This document shows positions 1-10,506 of a stretch of 64,000 bases of DNA, one piece after another. A model generated the notes under the pieces. That model was not told the DNA's origin. It ran no database searches and saw only the letters and a program-made list of their open reading frames with translations. The translations under genes were made by a program, and so were the position numbers. Source of the DNA: Bimuria novae-zelandiae CBS 107.79 (taxonomy: Eukaryota; Ascomycota; Dothideomycetes; Pleosporales; Didymosphaeriaceae). Positions within the stretch are counted from its first letter, which is position 1; every line of letters starts with the position of its first letter. The stretch spans positions 86,140 through 150,139 of the forward strand of contig ML976728.1 of the NCBI GenBank assembly GCA_010015655.1, given 5' to 3'.

Positions 1-1150
1 TAACTTTATGCGCTATAATGTCTTACTTTTAGCCTAGTCTTTTCTAACTTTATAATCTAATTCCTCTCCTTATTTTAATAAGATAGCTAGCCCTTTACGT
101 AATAGCTACGTAATAAAGACTCCTAAGTGTAAAAAGCGTACTATTAATTTTAATAATAAAATAAAGGAAGTCTTACCTTTATCGTAATAACTTAATAACT
201 AACTTAAAAAGACTAAGCTTTTTAAAAATAAAGCTACTATTTTTAACGCTAGCGTAATTCCTCTTAGCTAGCTTATTAAGAAGTTTAGTCTTTTTAAAGC
301 TCGCGAAGTAAGTTCTAGACCCTCTTTTATACTTTTTTTTTATTTTTTTTTTTATTTTCTAACTTGCTTTCTTACTTTTCTAATCTTCTTCTTAGTTCTT
401 TATTAGCCTAGGTATACGCACTCGCTAACTTAATAAACTTAGCTTTTAGAGCCTAATCTTACTACGCGCGATAATTAAGCGCTAATATATTAATTATATT
501 ACTTATAGGCACGTCTATTAGTAGGTGCTAGTAAGTAAGATAGTATCCTGTAAGGAGTGCTATACCTATAAGCTTACTAACTACACTAGACAAGTATGCT
601 TGTTAAAACCCTAAGGGGTAGCTGGTCCTAAATAGGCTAGGGTTAGTTCTTAGGTAAGAGTGTTAATAATATAGGTAAGGGGTATTAATAGATCGCGCGT
701 ATTAATAGGGCGTTAGTATTAAAGGTATATATAGTATAATTAAATTAATAAGAGCCTAAGTTAAATCTAAACAATAAATTAGTAAACAGGTTAAATATAA
801 TAGTAGAAGACTACTATCGCGTTCTTATATATATAACTTGTCCTACGAATCCTAAGAGTCCTAGGAGTCCTAAAGTCCTATATACTAAGACACTTCTAGG
901 ACGCCTAATATTTCTAGGACGCGTAACTAAATTACGTAACTTATAACTAAGTCAGGAATCTTAGCTAGTTACATAGATAAGCGTCTATGCCCCGCCCCGC
1001 GTTATATTGGATCTTAACGGATCTTAACAAAGGTCTTATTTATTATATCTACCTTAAAGTCGCGCAGAAGCTAAATAATTAGAATACTAAGTAGATTTTA
1101 ATAATTTAAGTTTTTAATAATTATTTATAAGCCTTAGAGACCTTAACTCT
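1..1150. repeat. AT-rich, RIP-degraded repeat block
   Basis: The stretch is very rich in TA, TTA and TAA, and the dinucleotides CA and TG are almost absent. That is the expected result of repeat-induced point mutation (CpA to TpA on both strands) acting on duplicated DNA. No open frame of useful length exists. The texture changes abruptly near 1150-1200 to ordinary sequence. Some short direct motifs (for example repeated 'cctaagagtcctaggagtcc'-like units at 850-880) and a less degraded patch at 600-660 suggest an old retrotransposon or LTR. The family cannot be recognised. Confidence 0.75.
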
Positions 1151-2481
1151 AAAAAACCTCGTGATAATATTAATTATGGGTGGCTTAGTAGCCTTATGTT
1201 GCTGGCCGAGCGATCATGTTGGGGTGGCGCGTTCAGTGACGCGGCGCGCCAACTGCCAAGCTACGGTAGTTGAGCAAGCGCGATTTCGCTGCACCAGTGT
1301 CACTCCAGATGTTTTCAGGCACCTGGGCAGATTGTTTCGCTCGTACCTAGGCAGCGTGTGAGGTGGGGGTTTAGGGTTGAGGTGATTTGACGAGGGCTTT
1401 GTTGAGATGGGCGATGGAAATGATAAGGAGGAGGATGAGGGAAGGCGATTGGAGATATCTTCCTAGTGCTGTTAGCTGTTAGTTCATGGGGTTGTTGACT
1501 CTGATGGTGACGAGAGGAGGGAAGAAAACAAGAAAGAGACTCGCCCTGTGAAATTTGACTAATGTGAAATTAGTCACCTGTAGCATAAGAGTGCAGGCAA
1601 GAGGCAGGATACGAAGGACAAGGACGAGCGTTTGTCAAGGTAAGCGGCGTTCTGCAGAGCGGTGTGGGACCAACAACAAATCGACGTTGGAAATTACCAT
1701 TGACATCTTTTGCCTGCAATCGCCGTAGTACATACACGCGTTAAGACCCACTATTAATTTCCATATAAGTGTCACAGTACCACATTCGCGAGCTTTGTCT
1801 CCTCCGAGCCCTCCCCCCGGTCGTTGGGAACCGCATCTTGGCTGATGCTAACACGACATTTCACTCTTCCAAGACGATCAGTACTAGAAGATTTGCACTG
1901 ATACTGCCGATTGACCCTATCCAGTTTTCATCTGTCCGTATCGCGCTCGTCCCGCTCCCAATCATCCATTCTTGATACACGCTCCTCAAAAACCCCTCAG
2001 CCAAAGCCTCTCACGCCCCCCTCTGCCACACCGCCTCACAGCCATCCTCCCCCATTCCCCATTCCCCTCCCTAACCCTCCCCCGCCCCCACGCCCACACC
2101 CATAAACCCCCGCACTCATTGCCGTTTCATCACAGCTCAACGTCAACGTTCCCACTATCCCCGTTAGCCCAACCCACTAACTCCCCACCCCTTCAAGCCT
2201 CTCTCCACCAGAGGCAGCCATCTCATAGAAGCAAACCTACGATAGAACACATCTCCCGTCCTACCATTCAGTCCATACCTCTCATCCACGCGCTCAAAAA
2301 AAACCCTGCACTTCTCCTCACTCCAATGCCTATTGCCGTACCCTCCGCACCGCTCGCCCATGGTGGCCATGACCTTTAAGGTCGCCTTTGATGGCGCGGG
2401 AGCGGACGCCGGGACAGATCTTTGCCGGTGAGCGTCAGCACAAGCATACGTGAGTAGTGTGAGTGAGCTGGGGATTGGGAG
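1151..2481. other. Non-coding stretch right of the AT-rich block
   Basis: No convincing gene is seen. Short open frames occur on both strands but look like chance, with low complexity (Pro/Ser/His-rich) in the C-rich part at 2000-2200. Base composition is normal again, in contrast to 1-1150. Confidence 0.4.
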
Positions 2482-2691
2482 TTATGGGTTAGGGGCTGGA
2501 GGTAGGGGGGCGCAGACCGGGACGTGCTCGCAGACGTAGTAGATAGCGTCTTTGGCGATCTCGGACGGTGCAGTGCGCTGGAAGGCGTCGCAGGCGATGA
2601 GTCAGGTGCAGGGGAGGGGACGAGGGTCGTCGAGGGGTGTTGCACTCGTGAGGAGAGCGAAGAGGAGGAGTAGTAGGAAGAAGAACTGCAT
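2482..2691 (-). pseudogene. Small secreted protein, interrupted by an in-frame TGA
   Basis: Read from the ATG at 2691, the frame encodes a typical signal peptide (MQFFFLLLLLFALLTSA) followed by a short mature region with four cysteines, ending at a TAA at 2482-2484. Codon 30 is TGA. Without it the protein would be 69 residues. The frame after the stop (CDAF, YYVCEHVPVC) still looks like a small cysteine-containing secreted protein. A short intron could in principle remove the stop, but no good donor is visible. It lies about 600 bp from another secreted-protein gene on the same strand and close to the RIP block, a common setting for fast-evolving secreted proteins. I do not recognise a family. 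A real pseudogene and a sequencing error are both possible. Confidence 0.4.
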
Positions 2692-3285
2692 GGTGGTGAT
2701 GTAGTGGTATCGTAGATAGTTCCTTGAGATTGAATTGGGGAGATGGTTGGTGTGGTGAGAATGGAACTGGTGAGAGTGTGTTTATGTAGAGCGTTGCTGT
2801 GGGTGGGCCCGTTTGTTGCGACGTCGGCGTAAGGTAAGTGGAGATTGGACTCTTGACGTGGCAGGGTGTCGCTTTTGGGTAGAAGGTAGATACGGGATGT
2901 GCTTTTAGTGCTGAGATAGGGCTAATCTCTAGAGCAGATTTTGCCGTGCGCAGTCTGTCAAATGTGACCGATTAGGGTTTCAACATCCAGAAGGCACACT
3001 TTTAATATATAGTGACTTATTCTCTGATAATCATTAGCTTTCCAAAGACACTTTTAGAGATAGCTCACCATATCCTGCTACCCGTACCTTCCCAGCCATC
3101 AATCGAACCGCTTTCCCTCCTACATTACCCACCACACCTCGCGGCATCACTTTCTCACTTGCTCGCCACCGATCTAACCGTCAATGTTGAAACCCAGCGC
3201 ACTCCCGTATTCACTCTCTCCACAGCTGCTGGAAATAGTCGCCACTGTACATATTTTAGCTTCCCATCTCTCCAGCTTTTCTTTT
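2692..3285. other. Intergenic stretch between two secreted-protein loci
   Basis: No complete gene is seen. The part next to 3286 may contain a third exon of the neighbouring minus-strand gene: one frame there ends in a plausible Cys-Gly-Glu...Asp-Gly tail before a TAG. The phase does not fit the best donor, so I left it out. Confidence 0.35.
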
Positions 3286-3817
3286 TCACGACTGAAAGTA
3301 CTTACGAGGGAACGTCACTGGGTCCACCGGCGGCCACGGTTTGGGCGGGTATTCAGGATACGGCAGACTCTCATTCGTCTTGCACTGTCCACCCAAAACG
3401 CTTTGGAAAAGGGCCACACAAGCTTCCGTAGACCACACGTCGATGCCGGCGCACTTGTTACCGAGGCGAAGGGTGGCTGTGTAGCCGGAGACTTTGTCTG
3501 TGCACCTTGTTAGCCATCTGATATCGTGACATTATAGACAGGGATTGTAGGGAATGGGAAGAGGAAAGGAAAGGGGGGGGGGGGGGGGGGGGCGTTTGGT
3601 TACCGAAGACGGTATCAGGATTCGGCTTCGTTCCTGGCGTGCACTTGATCGCCTCGCACGCCTTGGTGATAGCGGTAAGAGCGACGTTCTTGTCCGCGAA
3701 GAGGGTGTAGCCGGATTGGCGGCATGTGGCGTTGGAGTTGGCGAAGCAGTCTTCCGCTGCTACTTCTCCCACCGCAAAGCCAAAGGCTAGGATGCTGAGG
3801 ATGGAGGTGAGGCGCAT
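3286..3817 (-). CDS. Small secreted cysteine-rich protein (effector-like), two exons
   Basis: Exons are 3817-3604 and 3497-3286, with an intron (donor GTAACC, acceptor GTGCACAG) of 106 nt. The product is about 141 residues. It opens with a clear signal peptide (MRLTSILSILAFGFAVGEVA) and the mature part has seven cysteines (EDC, ATC, KAC, IKC, NKC, EAC, GQC). A Pro-rich tail contains YPEYPPKPWPP. An odd cysteine count hints that a further 3' exon may supply an eighth: a GTAAGT donor lies at about 3306, and a Cys-containing frame follows near 3230. The intron contains a run of 20 C on the coding strand. I do not recognise the family. Size, signal peptide and cysteines are typical of extracellular effector-like or cell-surface proteins of plant-associated fungi. 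Exon 1 is well supported; the 3' end is less sure. Confidence 0.65.
3573..3592. repeat. 20-base G homopolymer
   Basis: An uninterrupted run of 20 G on the plus strand lies inside the intron of the secreted-protein gene, just downstream of its donor. Such a run is prone to slippage and could fold as a G-quadruplex on the plus strand. Its exact length is doubtful in any assembly. Confidence 0.9.
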
Positions 3818-4598
3818 AGTGACGTGTTGAAAGCTCTCGCTGTTAGATTGGGAAGAACTAAGCCGGGTAAAGGAGTATCAGGCGTATCGAGTATCGAATA
3901 ACCCTTAAGTGTTGAACTGCAAGATGATGAGGAAGATGGGAGTTCTTATAGAAGTGCCGACCTTGAACGCGGCCGTTTGCAACATCTCACCCGGTCGCCC
4001 TGTTGGCCCTGTGGGATCAACCTATCCCTTAGCCTTTCGACGGTGCCACAGAACTCCGCCGTTAAAAATCGGCTGTATACCCCATGAGGCATTTGCGCTT
4101 GTCCCAAAACCAGGGTACTTCGATAGTCGCACGCGCTATGCGGCATGGCTGTACAAACCAAATTTTTATGCGTTGGGAGAAAATGTGCAACGTTAGTGGT
4201 TGGGGCACAGCATTTCGTGTGCGTCTTCGGATGGCGTTTTTGGTGGGAAGATGTTGAATGGGCGCCTTCCGTGGACGTGGAAAACGTGTGTGGCGCAAGC
4301 TCAAAGAGAGTGTAGTCGTCCTTGAGTCAGGACTGTGAGCTATCCTTGTGTCCCCCCTCATGACTCGCGCCGAAGTGGCAGTTCAGAATCTGGTCTCTGT
4401 ATCCTAAAGGAATTAGATCACTGTCGAGTGCAATCAGGGAATTGCGCGCGTGTTGTATAGGTCAATGTTTAAAGAAATTATTTGAGTTCGGTTCACCACG
4501 TACGGTACACTAGCATCTAGCTGGAGCGCGCATTCCGGAAGGGGAAACTTCCCCTCAAGGAGGCAAGAAAACTTTAGCGGAGTTCCCATCCGATTGCA
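3818..4598. other. Intergenic stretch, no supported gene
   Basis: Open frames of 70-100 codons exist on both strands, but none has a recognisable domain, a consistent splice pattern or a signal peptide. Part of it must serve as the promoter of the secreted-protein gene starting at 3817. Confidence 0.35.
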
Positions 4599-5108
4599 TC
4601 AGGAGGGGTGTGTAGGAGCGCTGGCGGTGAGGTAGCACAGTGGCCTTGGGGATCCAGGTCCAGACAGCGTTTGCTGAGAACTCGTCGCCTCCTCTTGGCA
4701 GCTTGGCTTGCTAGACAAAAAAATCTTGTGGGCGTCTTGTCTTCCGTCATTTAAGTAGTTACACAGTGAGTCGGCTTTCTCCGGAAAGATGATGAAGTTG
4801 AGGAGTTGAGTGTTGGAGTGATGGTTTGTTAGAGCGCGCTGAGAAAGCCGCTCCATAAGGCTAGCGCAGCGTTCCTGCCGTTCATACAAAAGCTCCTTCC
4901 AACAAAAGATATGGCAGCGCCCTGAACAGCGCAAACAATCGAGTGTCACTTTGTAAGCCTCCTGAACTGGGAACCATCCTTGGTATGATGATCGTAGGCT
5001 ACTGTGATGCTGCCATAGCCTAGCCTCGACTACATGCTCATCCATCAAAACGTCCTTTGTTTTAGGAATCGATACCTGGACGTCAGCAACACAACGGCTG
5101 AATGTCAA
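4599..5108 (-). CDS. Unrecognised open frame, 169 codons
   Basis: This is an uninterrupted frame whose middle part has a reasonable amino-acid mix, including a cysteine cluster (CLRCSGRCHIFCW) and a hydrophobic or charged stretch (NFIIFPEKADSLCNYLND). No known family is recognised and no intron pattern supports it. It lies about 100 bp downstream of ADE8 on the same strand. It could be a lineage-specific gene, a fragment of an old gene, or chance. Confidence 0.2.
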   Translation of the reverse strand: MTFSRCVADVQVSIPKTKDVLMDEHVVEARLWQHHSSLRSSYQGWFPVQEAYKVTLDCLRCSGRCHIFCWKELLYERQERCASLMERLSQRALTNHHSNTQLLNFIIFPEKADSLCNYLNDGRQDAHKIFLSSKPSCQEEATSSQQTLSGPGSPRPLCYLTASAPTHPS

Positions 5109-5206
5109 CCTTCAGATGCAATTACCCTTCCTGGTCCCAATCTCACTCTCCTCCCTTCCTGGACAACTTCGTCAATCCCTTAATACCATCCGCCCACAGC
5201 ACACTC

Positions 5207-5921
5207 TCACTTTTTTATCTTCTCCAACACCTTCCTCGTCCCCTCAACAATCAGCCCATGCTCCACCTCATGCATCCTCTTCTCCAAATCCTCTAGGCCC
5301 TCCCCCTCCCTCAACTCCACCTCCTCCGTGACAACCGCCTCCCCCGCATCCACCTCCGCAATAACCTCATGTATCATGACCCCCGTCCTTTTCAGCCCCT
5401 CCTCCTTCCCCGCCTTCCACGCTCGCTCGATGGCCCCCGCGCCCGCAAACTCCCCGGGCAGCGCGGGGTGCAAGTTGATAACCTTAATCCCCTGGGCAGC
5501 TATCGGGTTCAAGAACTCGGGTGTGAGGATGTGCATCCAGCCTGCGCAGACGATGACGTCGGGGCGTGGAGAGAGCGAGAGGATTATCGAGGCAAGGGAA
5601 GAGTCGTATTCCTTTCGTGCGGCGGCGGTACCTTCTTCGGTTTGTGGGTGTTTCCGCTTGAAGGGGACGAGGTTGTGGTAGGTTGTGGGTATCGACGCTT
5701 TGGCTGCGCGTTGGAGGCCGAAGGCACCTTTGCGACTGCAGGGGCGTTAAAACTTCGGTGCCATTGAGAGTTATATGGGGTTGGGTGCGGACGTACTTTG
5801 ATATTACGTGGGTGACGCGCGTGTTGGGGAGCTCGGAGGAGGCACATGCGTCGATGAGGGCTTGCAGGTTGGAGCCATTGCCGGATATGAGGACGATGAG
5901 GTTGTACGGCGATTCTGACAT
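5207..5921 (-). CDS. ADE8: Phosphoribosylglycinamide formyltransferase (GAR transformylase)
   Basis: This is the third step of de novo purine synthesis: it transfers a formyl group from 10-formyltetrahydrofolate to GAR, in the cytosol. Exons are 5921-5797 and 5735-5207, joined by a 61-nt intron (donor GTACGT, acceptor CTGCAG), giving 217 residues, the usual length for the monofunctional yeast-type enzyme. The N-terminus carries the phosphate-binding motif (LISGNGSNLQALIDA). The intron is placed so that ISN|RKGAFGLQRA joins, a conserved segment. Further motifs are CAGWMHIL, the catalytic Asn/His region (INLHPALPGEF) and HEVIAEVDAG, the family's His...Asp-x-Gly signature. The start at 5921 matches the family start directly before the first beta strand. 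The gene is intact and ordinary. Confidence 0.93.
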
Positions 5922-6281
5922 GGTCGAAGTGACAGATTGGACGTGTGAAAGGAGCTGGAAGGGTTCGGAGGTGCGGTGGTGCTCCGCAATGAAGGACTAA
6001 AGTTTTTGGCATTGCGGGGTGTGGTTATCGATATGGATAGAGGGGCACCGGAGGGTTCCATCTGAAGCGCCGACCCCATCCCAATGTGCACCGAAACATT
6101 GACGCTGGCACTTGGAAATCAGATAATCATATATTGGTATCATGCTTGGATAGGATTAACAAAGAAACGAAGGCATCAGTGCGGGCCCCAGGGAACCTTG
6201 TGATGCCGAAAAGAAGTTCTCCGATGGCAACAGAGCATCGAAAGTGAATGGCTCCCAGCTCCTCGAAAGCCATGAGACCTC
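5922..6281. other. Intergenic region between ADE8 and HAT1
   Basis: Both neighbours are on the minus strand, so this stretch holds the ADE8 promoter and the HAT1 3' end. Open frames here are short and antisense or alternative-frame. Nothing else is recognised. Confidence 0.5.
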
Positions 6282-7987
6282 TCAGACCCTGGTCCTCTTC
6301 GAGCTGGTGACACTGTCCTCATCCATATCCTCCCACTCGTCATCCTCATCGTCTTCCACAACCACCCTCTTCCGCTTCGATCGAGAGCTCGAGCCCTCTT
6401 GCGCCTCTCCTTTCTTCCACTTCGCCCTCTTCTCCAAACCTCGCAGTCGTTTTTCGTACTCTTCTTGCTGTGAGTCTACCGCATCTTCAATCGCCTTTAC
6501 TTTCTCTGCGGTCGAGAGGGGTTCCGCGCCGCCCTCCGTCTCCTCCAACGAATCGCGGTTCTGCCGGTAAATCCGATCTTTGAGGGCCAGCCGCCAAAAG
6601 TAGTATCTACGGTCATCTTCATTCGTAGATCTGTCCTTACGCGTGATGCGTTGTTTGTTGCGATGGGTGGGGGGTATGGTCGAGAGAAGGTGGAGCTCTA
6701 GGACGCGATTGAACTGACGAGTAACTATCTTCGTTTCGCGGCGTAGCTGTTCTAGATCGACACCGTCCCCCAAGATCTTGTCTCGCGGAACTGGGGCATC
6801 CTTCGCAAGATATTCTTTTGGAATGGTCGATGGTATCGTTAGCGAGTTGAATGAGGGTAGTCCGCGAAGATAAGCAATGTCGCTGTAGTCGCGCATCGCG
6901 TCAAAGGCTTCGTCGGGGTCTTCAACGGTTATCTCGTGGATGTACGGCTTCTTCACGAGGTCTGCGAAGATGGTTTCGTACAATGTTGCTCCAAGAGACT
7001 GGCCCTGATAGGGTGGTAGTATCAGGTATTGTGATATTCGCTCGCGAGATGGCTGCTCCAGGGGATCCACATGCTCATTGATACGAAATGTCTCGGGGTC
7101 CTGCGTGAGTCGCGGAGGACTCCACTTGTTGGCATCGCCATTGGTGCTGGTCGGTGGTGAGGGAAGGGACTTGGTAGCGCGCATTATCTCCAAAGTTGGC
7201 AGGGTCCAAAAGCGATATGTGGTGGAGAAGCCAGCAAGGGTGTAGGATGATATGTCTTCCTCGATGGGTGTGACTTCGTACAGCAGATACAGCGACCACC
7301 GTTGGAGTGACCAGTCTGCGTCCAGCTCTGGCAGCGATGCGCCTTCGATGAATAGCATTGGCAGTATCTGCATGTTCTCCCATATCTGCTTGGCGGCTGG
7401 ATCCGTGAAGCTCGTGACCCAAACTTCGTACTGCTTCCCATGTAATGCGAACTTATGTAACTGTGTACCGGGCGGTCGCCAGTCTTTTGATGTCGGATCG
7501 TTCTGCGCGTTTTCGGGCACGGCCTCGGAGGGGTCGAGGGCATCTGTCGTTCATCAGCAACAGCGCAACGGGTTGTGGAGCCAGAGAGTCGACCTACAGG
7601 ATGGGAGGTACTCCTTGAAGGGCGCCTCAAAGTCGAATTTGAAATACTCCTCGCTGTAAGCCTCATCAGGTAGCTCCACTTTTTCTTCGAAGCCTCTCCT
7701 CAGCACCGGCTTCATGTCGTTGGCGCGAAAGCTCAGCTGTATGGTGGGATCCTTGTAACCGATGATCTCCTCCCTGTTGCCGAAGAACTGATAGGTATGG
7801 GTAGGGCCAAACGACTCGTTAAAGACTGGATCACCGACGCCGTCTTTGGAGGGGCGGGTGAGATTGATCTCGAAGCACTCGCTCGCATGGGTAATGTCTA
7901 GAGAGCTGTCAGTGGGATCGCGCGTCGCAAAGCCTAATACAACTTACACTCGTCCATTTGTTCGAGCATATCTAAAGAAAGATTCAT
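6282..7987 (-). CDS. HAT1: Histone acetyltransferase type B catalytic subunit
   Basis: Acetylates Lys5/Lys12 of newly made histone H4 together with the Hat2 WD40 subunit, in cytoplasm and nucleus. Three exons: 7987-7948, 7897-7598 and 7543-6282, with introns of 50 and 54 nt (donors GTAAGT and GTAGGT), giving 533 residues. Exon joins restore a smooth frame (MDE|Y...ITHASECFEINL; EYLPS|YALDPSEA). The N-terminal Hat1 domain has GYKDPTIQLSFRANDMKP. The acetyl-CoA binding region reads RISQYLILPPYQGQSLGATL with the Q-x-x-x-L-G loop, followed by VEDPDEAFDAMRDYSD. The C-terminus is acidic with a basic cluster (RSKRKRVVVEDDEDDE), a likely nuclear signal. A 390-bp interval separates its start from the divergent ZIP transporter gene. 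The gene is intact. Confidence 0.95.
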
Positions 7988-8376
7988 GACGGGCTATGGG
8001 CTCGAGGACGTGACGTTGTCGCGACAGGAGAGACAAAATTCAAGTAAAGGTAAAGTCGCGAGCGCGCGTGCTGGAAAGCTTGAGAGCTCGGCGCGACGCG
8101 TTTTAGCGCCGCTCAGCCCTGTGCGGAGTGGATCCCGGTGGTCGAGCGTTGCGAGAAACCCTGGAGGATGCGCAGGGCTTGGCCAAACGCCAGCGCCGTC
8201 ACTTGTTCTTTCCTCAGCCCCTTCACAAACGTACATTCACCCACGCGTCCCAGACCCTGACAGATGCACGACGAGTAATGACACCAGTCCTTCGTTAGCT
8301 TTGTACAATCGGTTTTGCGCCTTCCCCTTTTTCTTTCCTTCTCTACCAGGCCGACTCGGGCCACGAGCCAGCCAGC
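7988..8376. promoter_or_regulatory. Shared divergent promoter, HAT1 / ZIP transporter
   Basis: The starts of HAT1 (minus) and the ZIP transporter (plus) are 389 bp apart and face away from each other, so both promoters must lie here. A pyrimidine-rich stretch (about 8320-8345) precedes the ZIP start, as is common in fungal promoters without a clear TATA box. No specific binding site is claimed. Confidence 0.5.
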
Positions 8377-9816
8377 ATGTGGGACGGTCTGTTTATGCTG
8401 CTCGCTTTGAGCGCCATAATGGGTGTTGCGTGAGTCCTAGCGAGCATTGCCGTTTCTGAAATGTCGTTGACGAGGGCAGCTCCTTCTTAGCCGGCATCCT
8501 CCCGCTCTCCTTTACACTGGCTCCGCGCCAGATTCGCACTATTTCTCTCCTCGGGACCGGCGTCCTCGTAGGCGCATCCCTCATTGTAATCATACCCGAA
8601 GGCATCGAGACCATGTACAGTGCCGCGATCAAGAGCCATGCCCACAATGTCCCGAATCCGCAGCCCAAGATTCCGTCCCAGCAAAAAGGGACCCTCAATC
8701 CGAACGAGTTCATACCAGACAAAGTACGGACCGAAGCCTTGAACGTAGCCGATTTCAGCAAAACTGGCGTGAACAAAGCACCGGATGCGGCAAGCATCAT
8801 TGTGAGGAGGACACCAGACACCCCGGCAGTGGACAGCTACAAACAGCGCGGGAAGAATCAGGAGCAGAAGGCCAGCGCCGAGGAAGAGCATGCGACAACA
8901 CAGAAAGGTGACGATGATGACTCCACCGAAGGCCACAAAGAGGGTCACTCGCGCGTACATGGGCCTGAAGAGGACCAGCAAGAGGCAGTCAAGGTGGACA
9001 CAGATATCGAAGGACCACACGGCTACATCGGCGTCGCGCTGATCCTCGGCTTCATACTCATGTTTCTTGTGGACCACCTCCCAGAAGCACTTTCGGCATC
9101 GCAGAAGGAATACCAATCGCTTCACATATCGCTATCTAATCTCCACCGCGGTCCACACAATTCATCTTCAATGAGCCTGAATACATTGAACGTCGAAACA
9201 CCGGAACCGCTTACGCCTCTCCCGCCGCACGTCTCCAAACCTCCAAGATCGTCCGCAACCACGATTGGCTTGGTGATCCACTCGTGCGCTGATGGGATCG
9301 CGCTGGGAGCCTCGTCGTCCGCTCCGTCTACTTCCTTGTCGCTCGTCATATTTCTAGCCATAATGCTGCACAAAGCTCCCGCTGCATTCGGAATGACTTC
9401 TGTCCTATTGAAGCAAGGGTTCTCGAAACGAAGGATACAAAAGCACCTCGCCATCTTCAGCATGGCGGCACCGGCCGGCGCAGTGTTGACATGGTCTATT
9501 GTACACCTGCTCGGCCGCAACCGCTTAGGTGGAGATGATGGACTCGCATGGACCACTGGGTGGGTATTGTTATTCTCTGGGGGAACCTTCTTGTGAGTGA
9601 CATCTTCGCCTTCGCATTCTCTGGAGCGCTAATGGAACTAGGTACGTTGCCATGCACTCCATGACCGAAGCAACGACCTCGGAAGAGCAACCTGTAATCA
9701 ATGGCTACATCAACCACCATACTTCCCATTCCAGCGGCCTATCCAAATCCGACATTGCGTTTGTCTTGACAGGCATGCTTGTACCACTCCTGACCCAGGT
9801 CGGGCACCACCATTAG
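8377..9816 (+). CDS. ZIP family metal transporter (ZIP9/SLC39A9-like)
   Basis: A multi-pass membrane protein expected to move zinc or manganese into the cytosol, probably from the Golgi as for ZIP9-type members (inference from family). Exons are 8377-8429, 8480-9592 and 9642-9816, with GTGAGT donors and introns of 50 and 49 nt, 446 residues. Conserved segments in order: SFLAGILPLSF, LLGTGVLVGASLIVIIPEGI, GYIGVALILGFILMFLVD, then the metal-site helices HSCADGIALGAS and IMLHKAPAAFGM, then AAPAGAVLTW and LLFSGGTFLYVA. A 120-residue, charged, His-containing loop separates helices 3 and 4 and is longer than in animal ZIP9. The C-terminus ends in three histidines. The start is the first ATG giving the membrane helix that precedes the first intron. 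Confidence 0.9.
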
Positions 9817-10506
9817 CGCAGCATTTCTTCGGCGTTGGTCAAAATGTCGTTTCTACAGGGTCAAGGGAAATAATGGACGGAGCGGTGTTCAGGATGATAC
9901 CACATAGTGTAGCATATACCTCTATCTCGTTCATGTTTGAGTAGTCGGGAATTTAGATTGCGGCGTGTCGTATAGATCTGCATGAAAAGTTGGGGGTACA
10001 TTTACCAGGGCCTCGGTGGAGCTTCGCGGTACACATCATGTAATGCCGACCCTCCGTACATCCGTTGTCCCAACCAATTGATAGTAGCCGATGTTTCCCT
10101 CCGAAAGTTTACAATTATCGTTCACTTCGTACGAGATTGTCTTCGTTTTCCGAGCGCTGGCCGCAAGCTCGACCCGCACCGATTGTTTAGCTTGCTGACG
10201 GTTCCTTATCAGCCGCATTAGCGCCTCGCTTAGCTATGCGACGTCATCGAGACGGAAGTTGCGGGATGCAAGCTACTTGACGTACCAATGCTATCAAGCT
10301 TTCATAAATGAATCCCGGCGCCTTGCGGTCCTGGTTGCACCTTGTTTACTCCCCTCAATTGACCTCCCTAAGAAATCGGTTTCGAGTGCCGGCACTTTTG
10401 ATTCAGAGCAAGCAAGAATAAAGCACGCGACAAACAACACGCCAGGTTACGCGGTGTCCGATAAGAGCTTCGAGTAAAGCCATTTGGGGAAAAGAGGTTT
10501 AGCAAA
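9817..10506. other. Intergenic region, ZIP transporter to PIC2
   Basis: Holds the 3' end of the ZIP gene and the PIC2 promoter. Open frames are short and have no recognisable domain. No repeat or RNA gene is seen. Confidence 0.5.

Noticed and set aside
1369..1376. A TTTAGGGT match considered as telomeric repeat beside the AT-rich block
   Set aside because: Only a single copy; telomeres are long tandem arrays. The block is RIP-degraded repeat DNA, not a chromosome end.
1972..2379. A 135-codon Pro/His/Ser-rich open frame
   Set aside because: Low-complexity reading of a C-rich tract with overlapping frames of similar length; no start context, domain or intron logic.
8487..9125. A 212-codon minus-strand open frame over the ZIP gene, Cys/Phe-rich
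   Set aside because: Hydrophobic look comes from reading membrane-helix and acidic-loop codons backwards; the plus strand carries the ZIP motifs.
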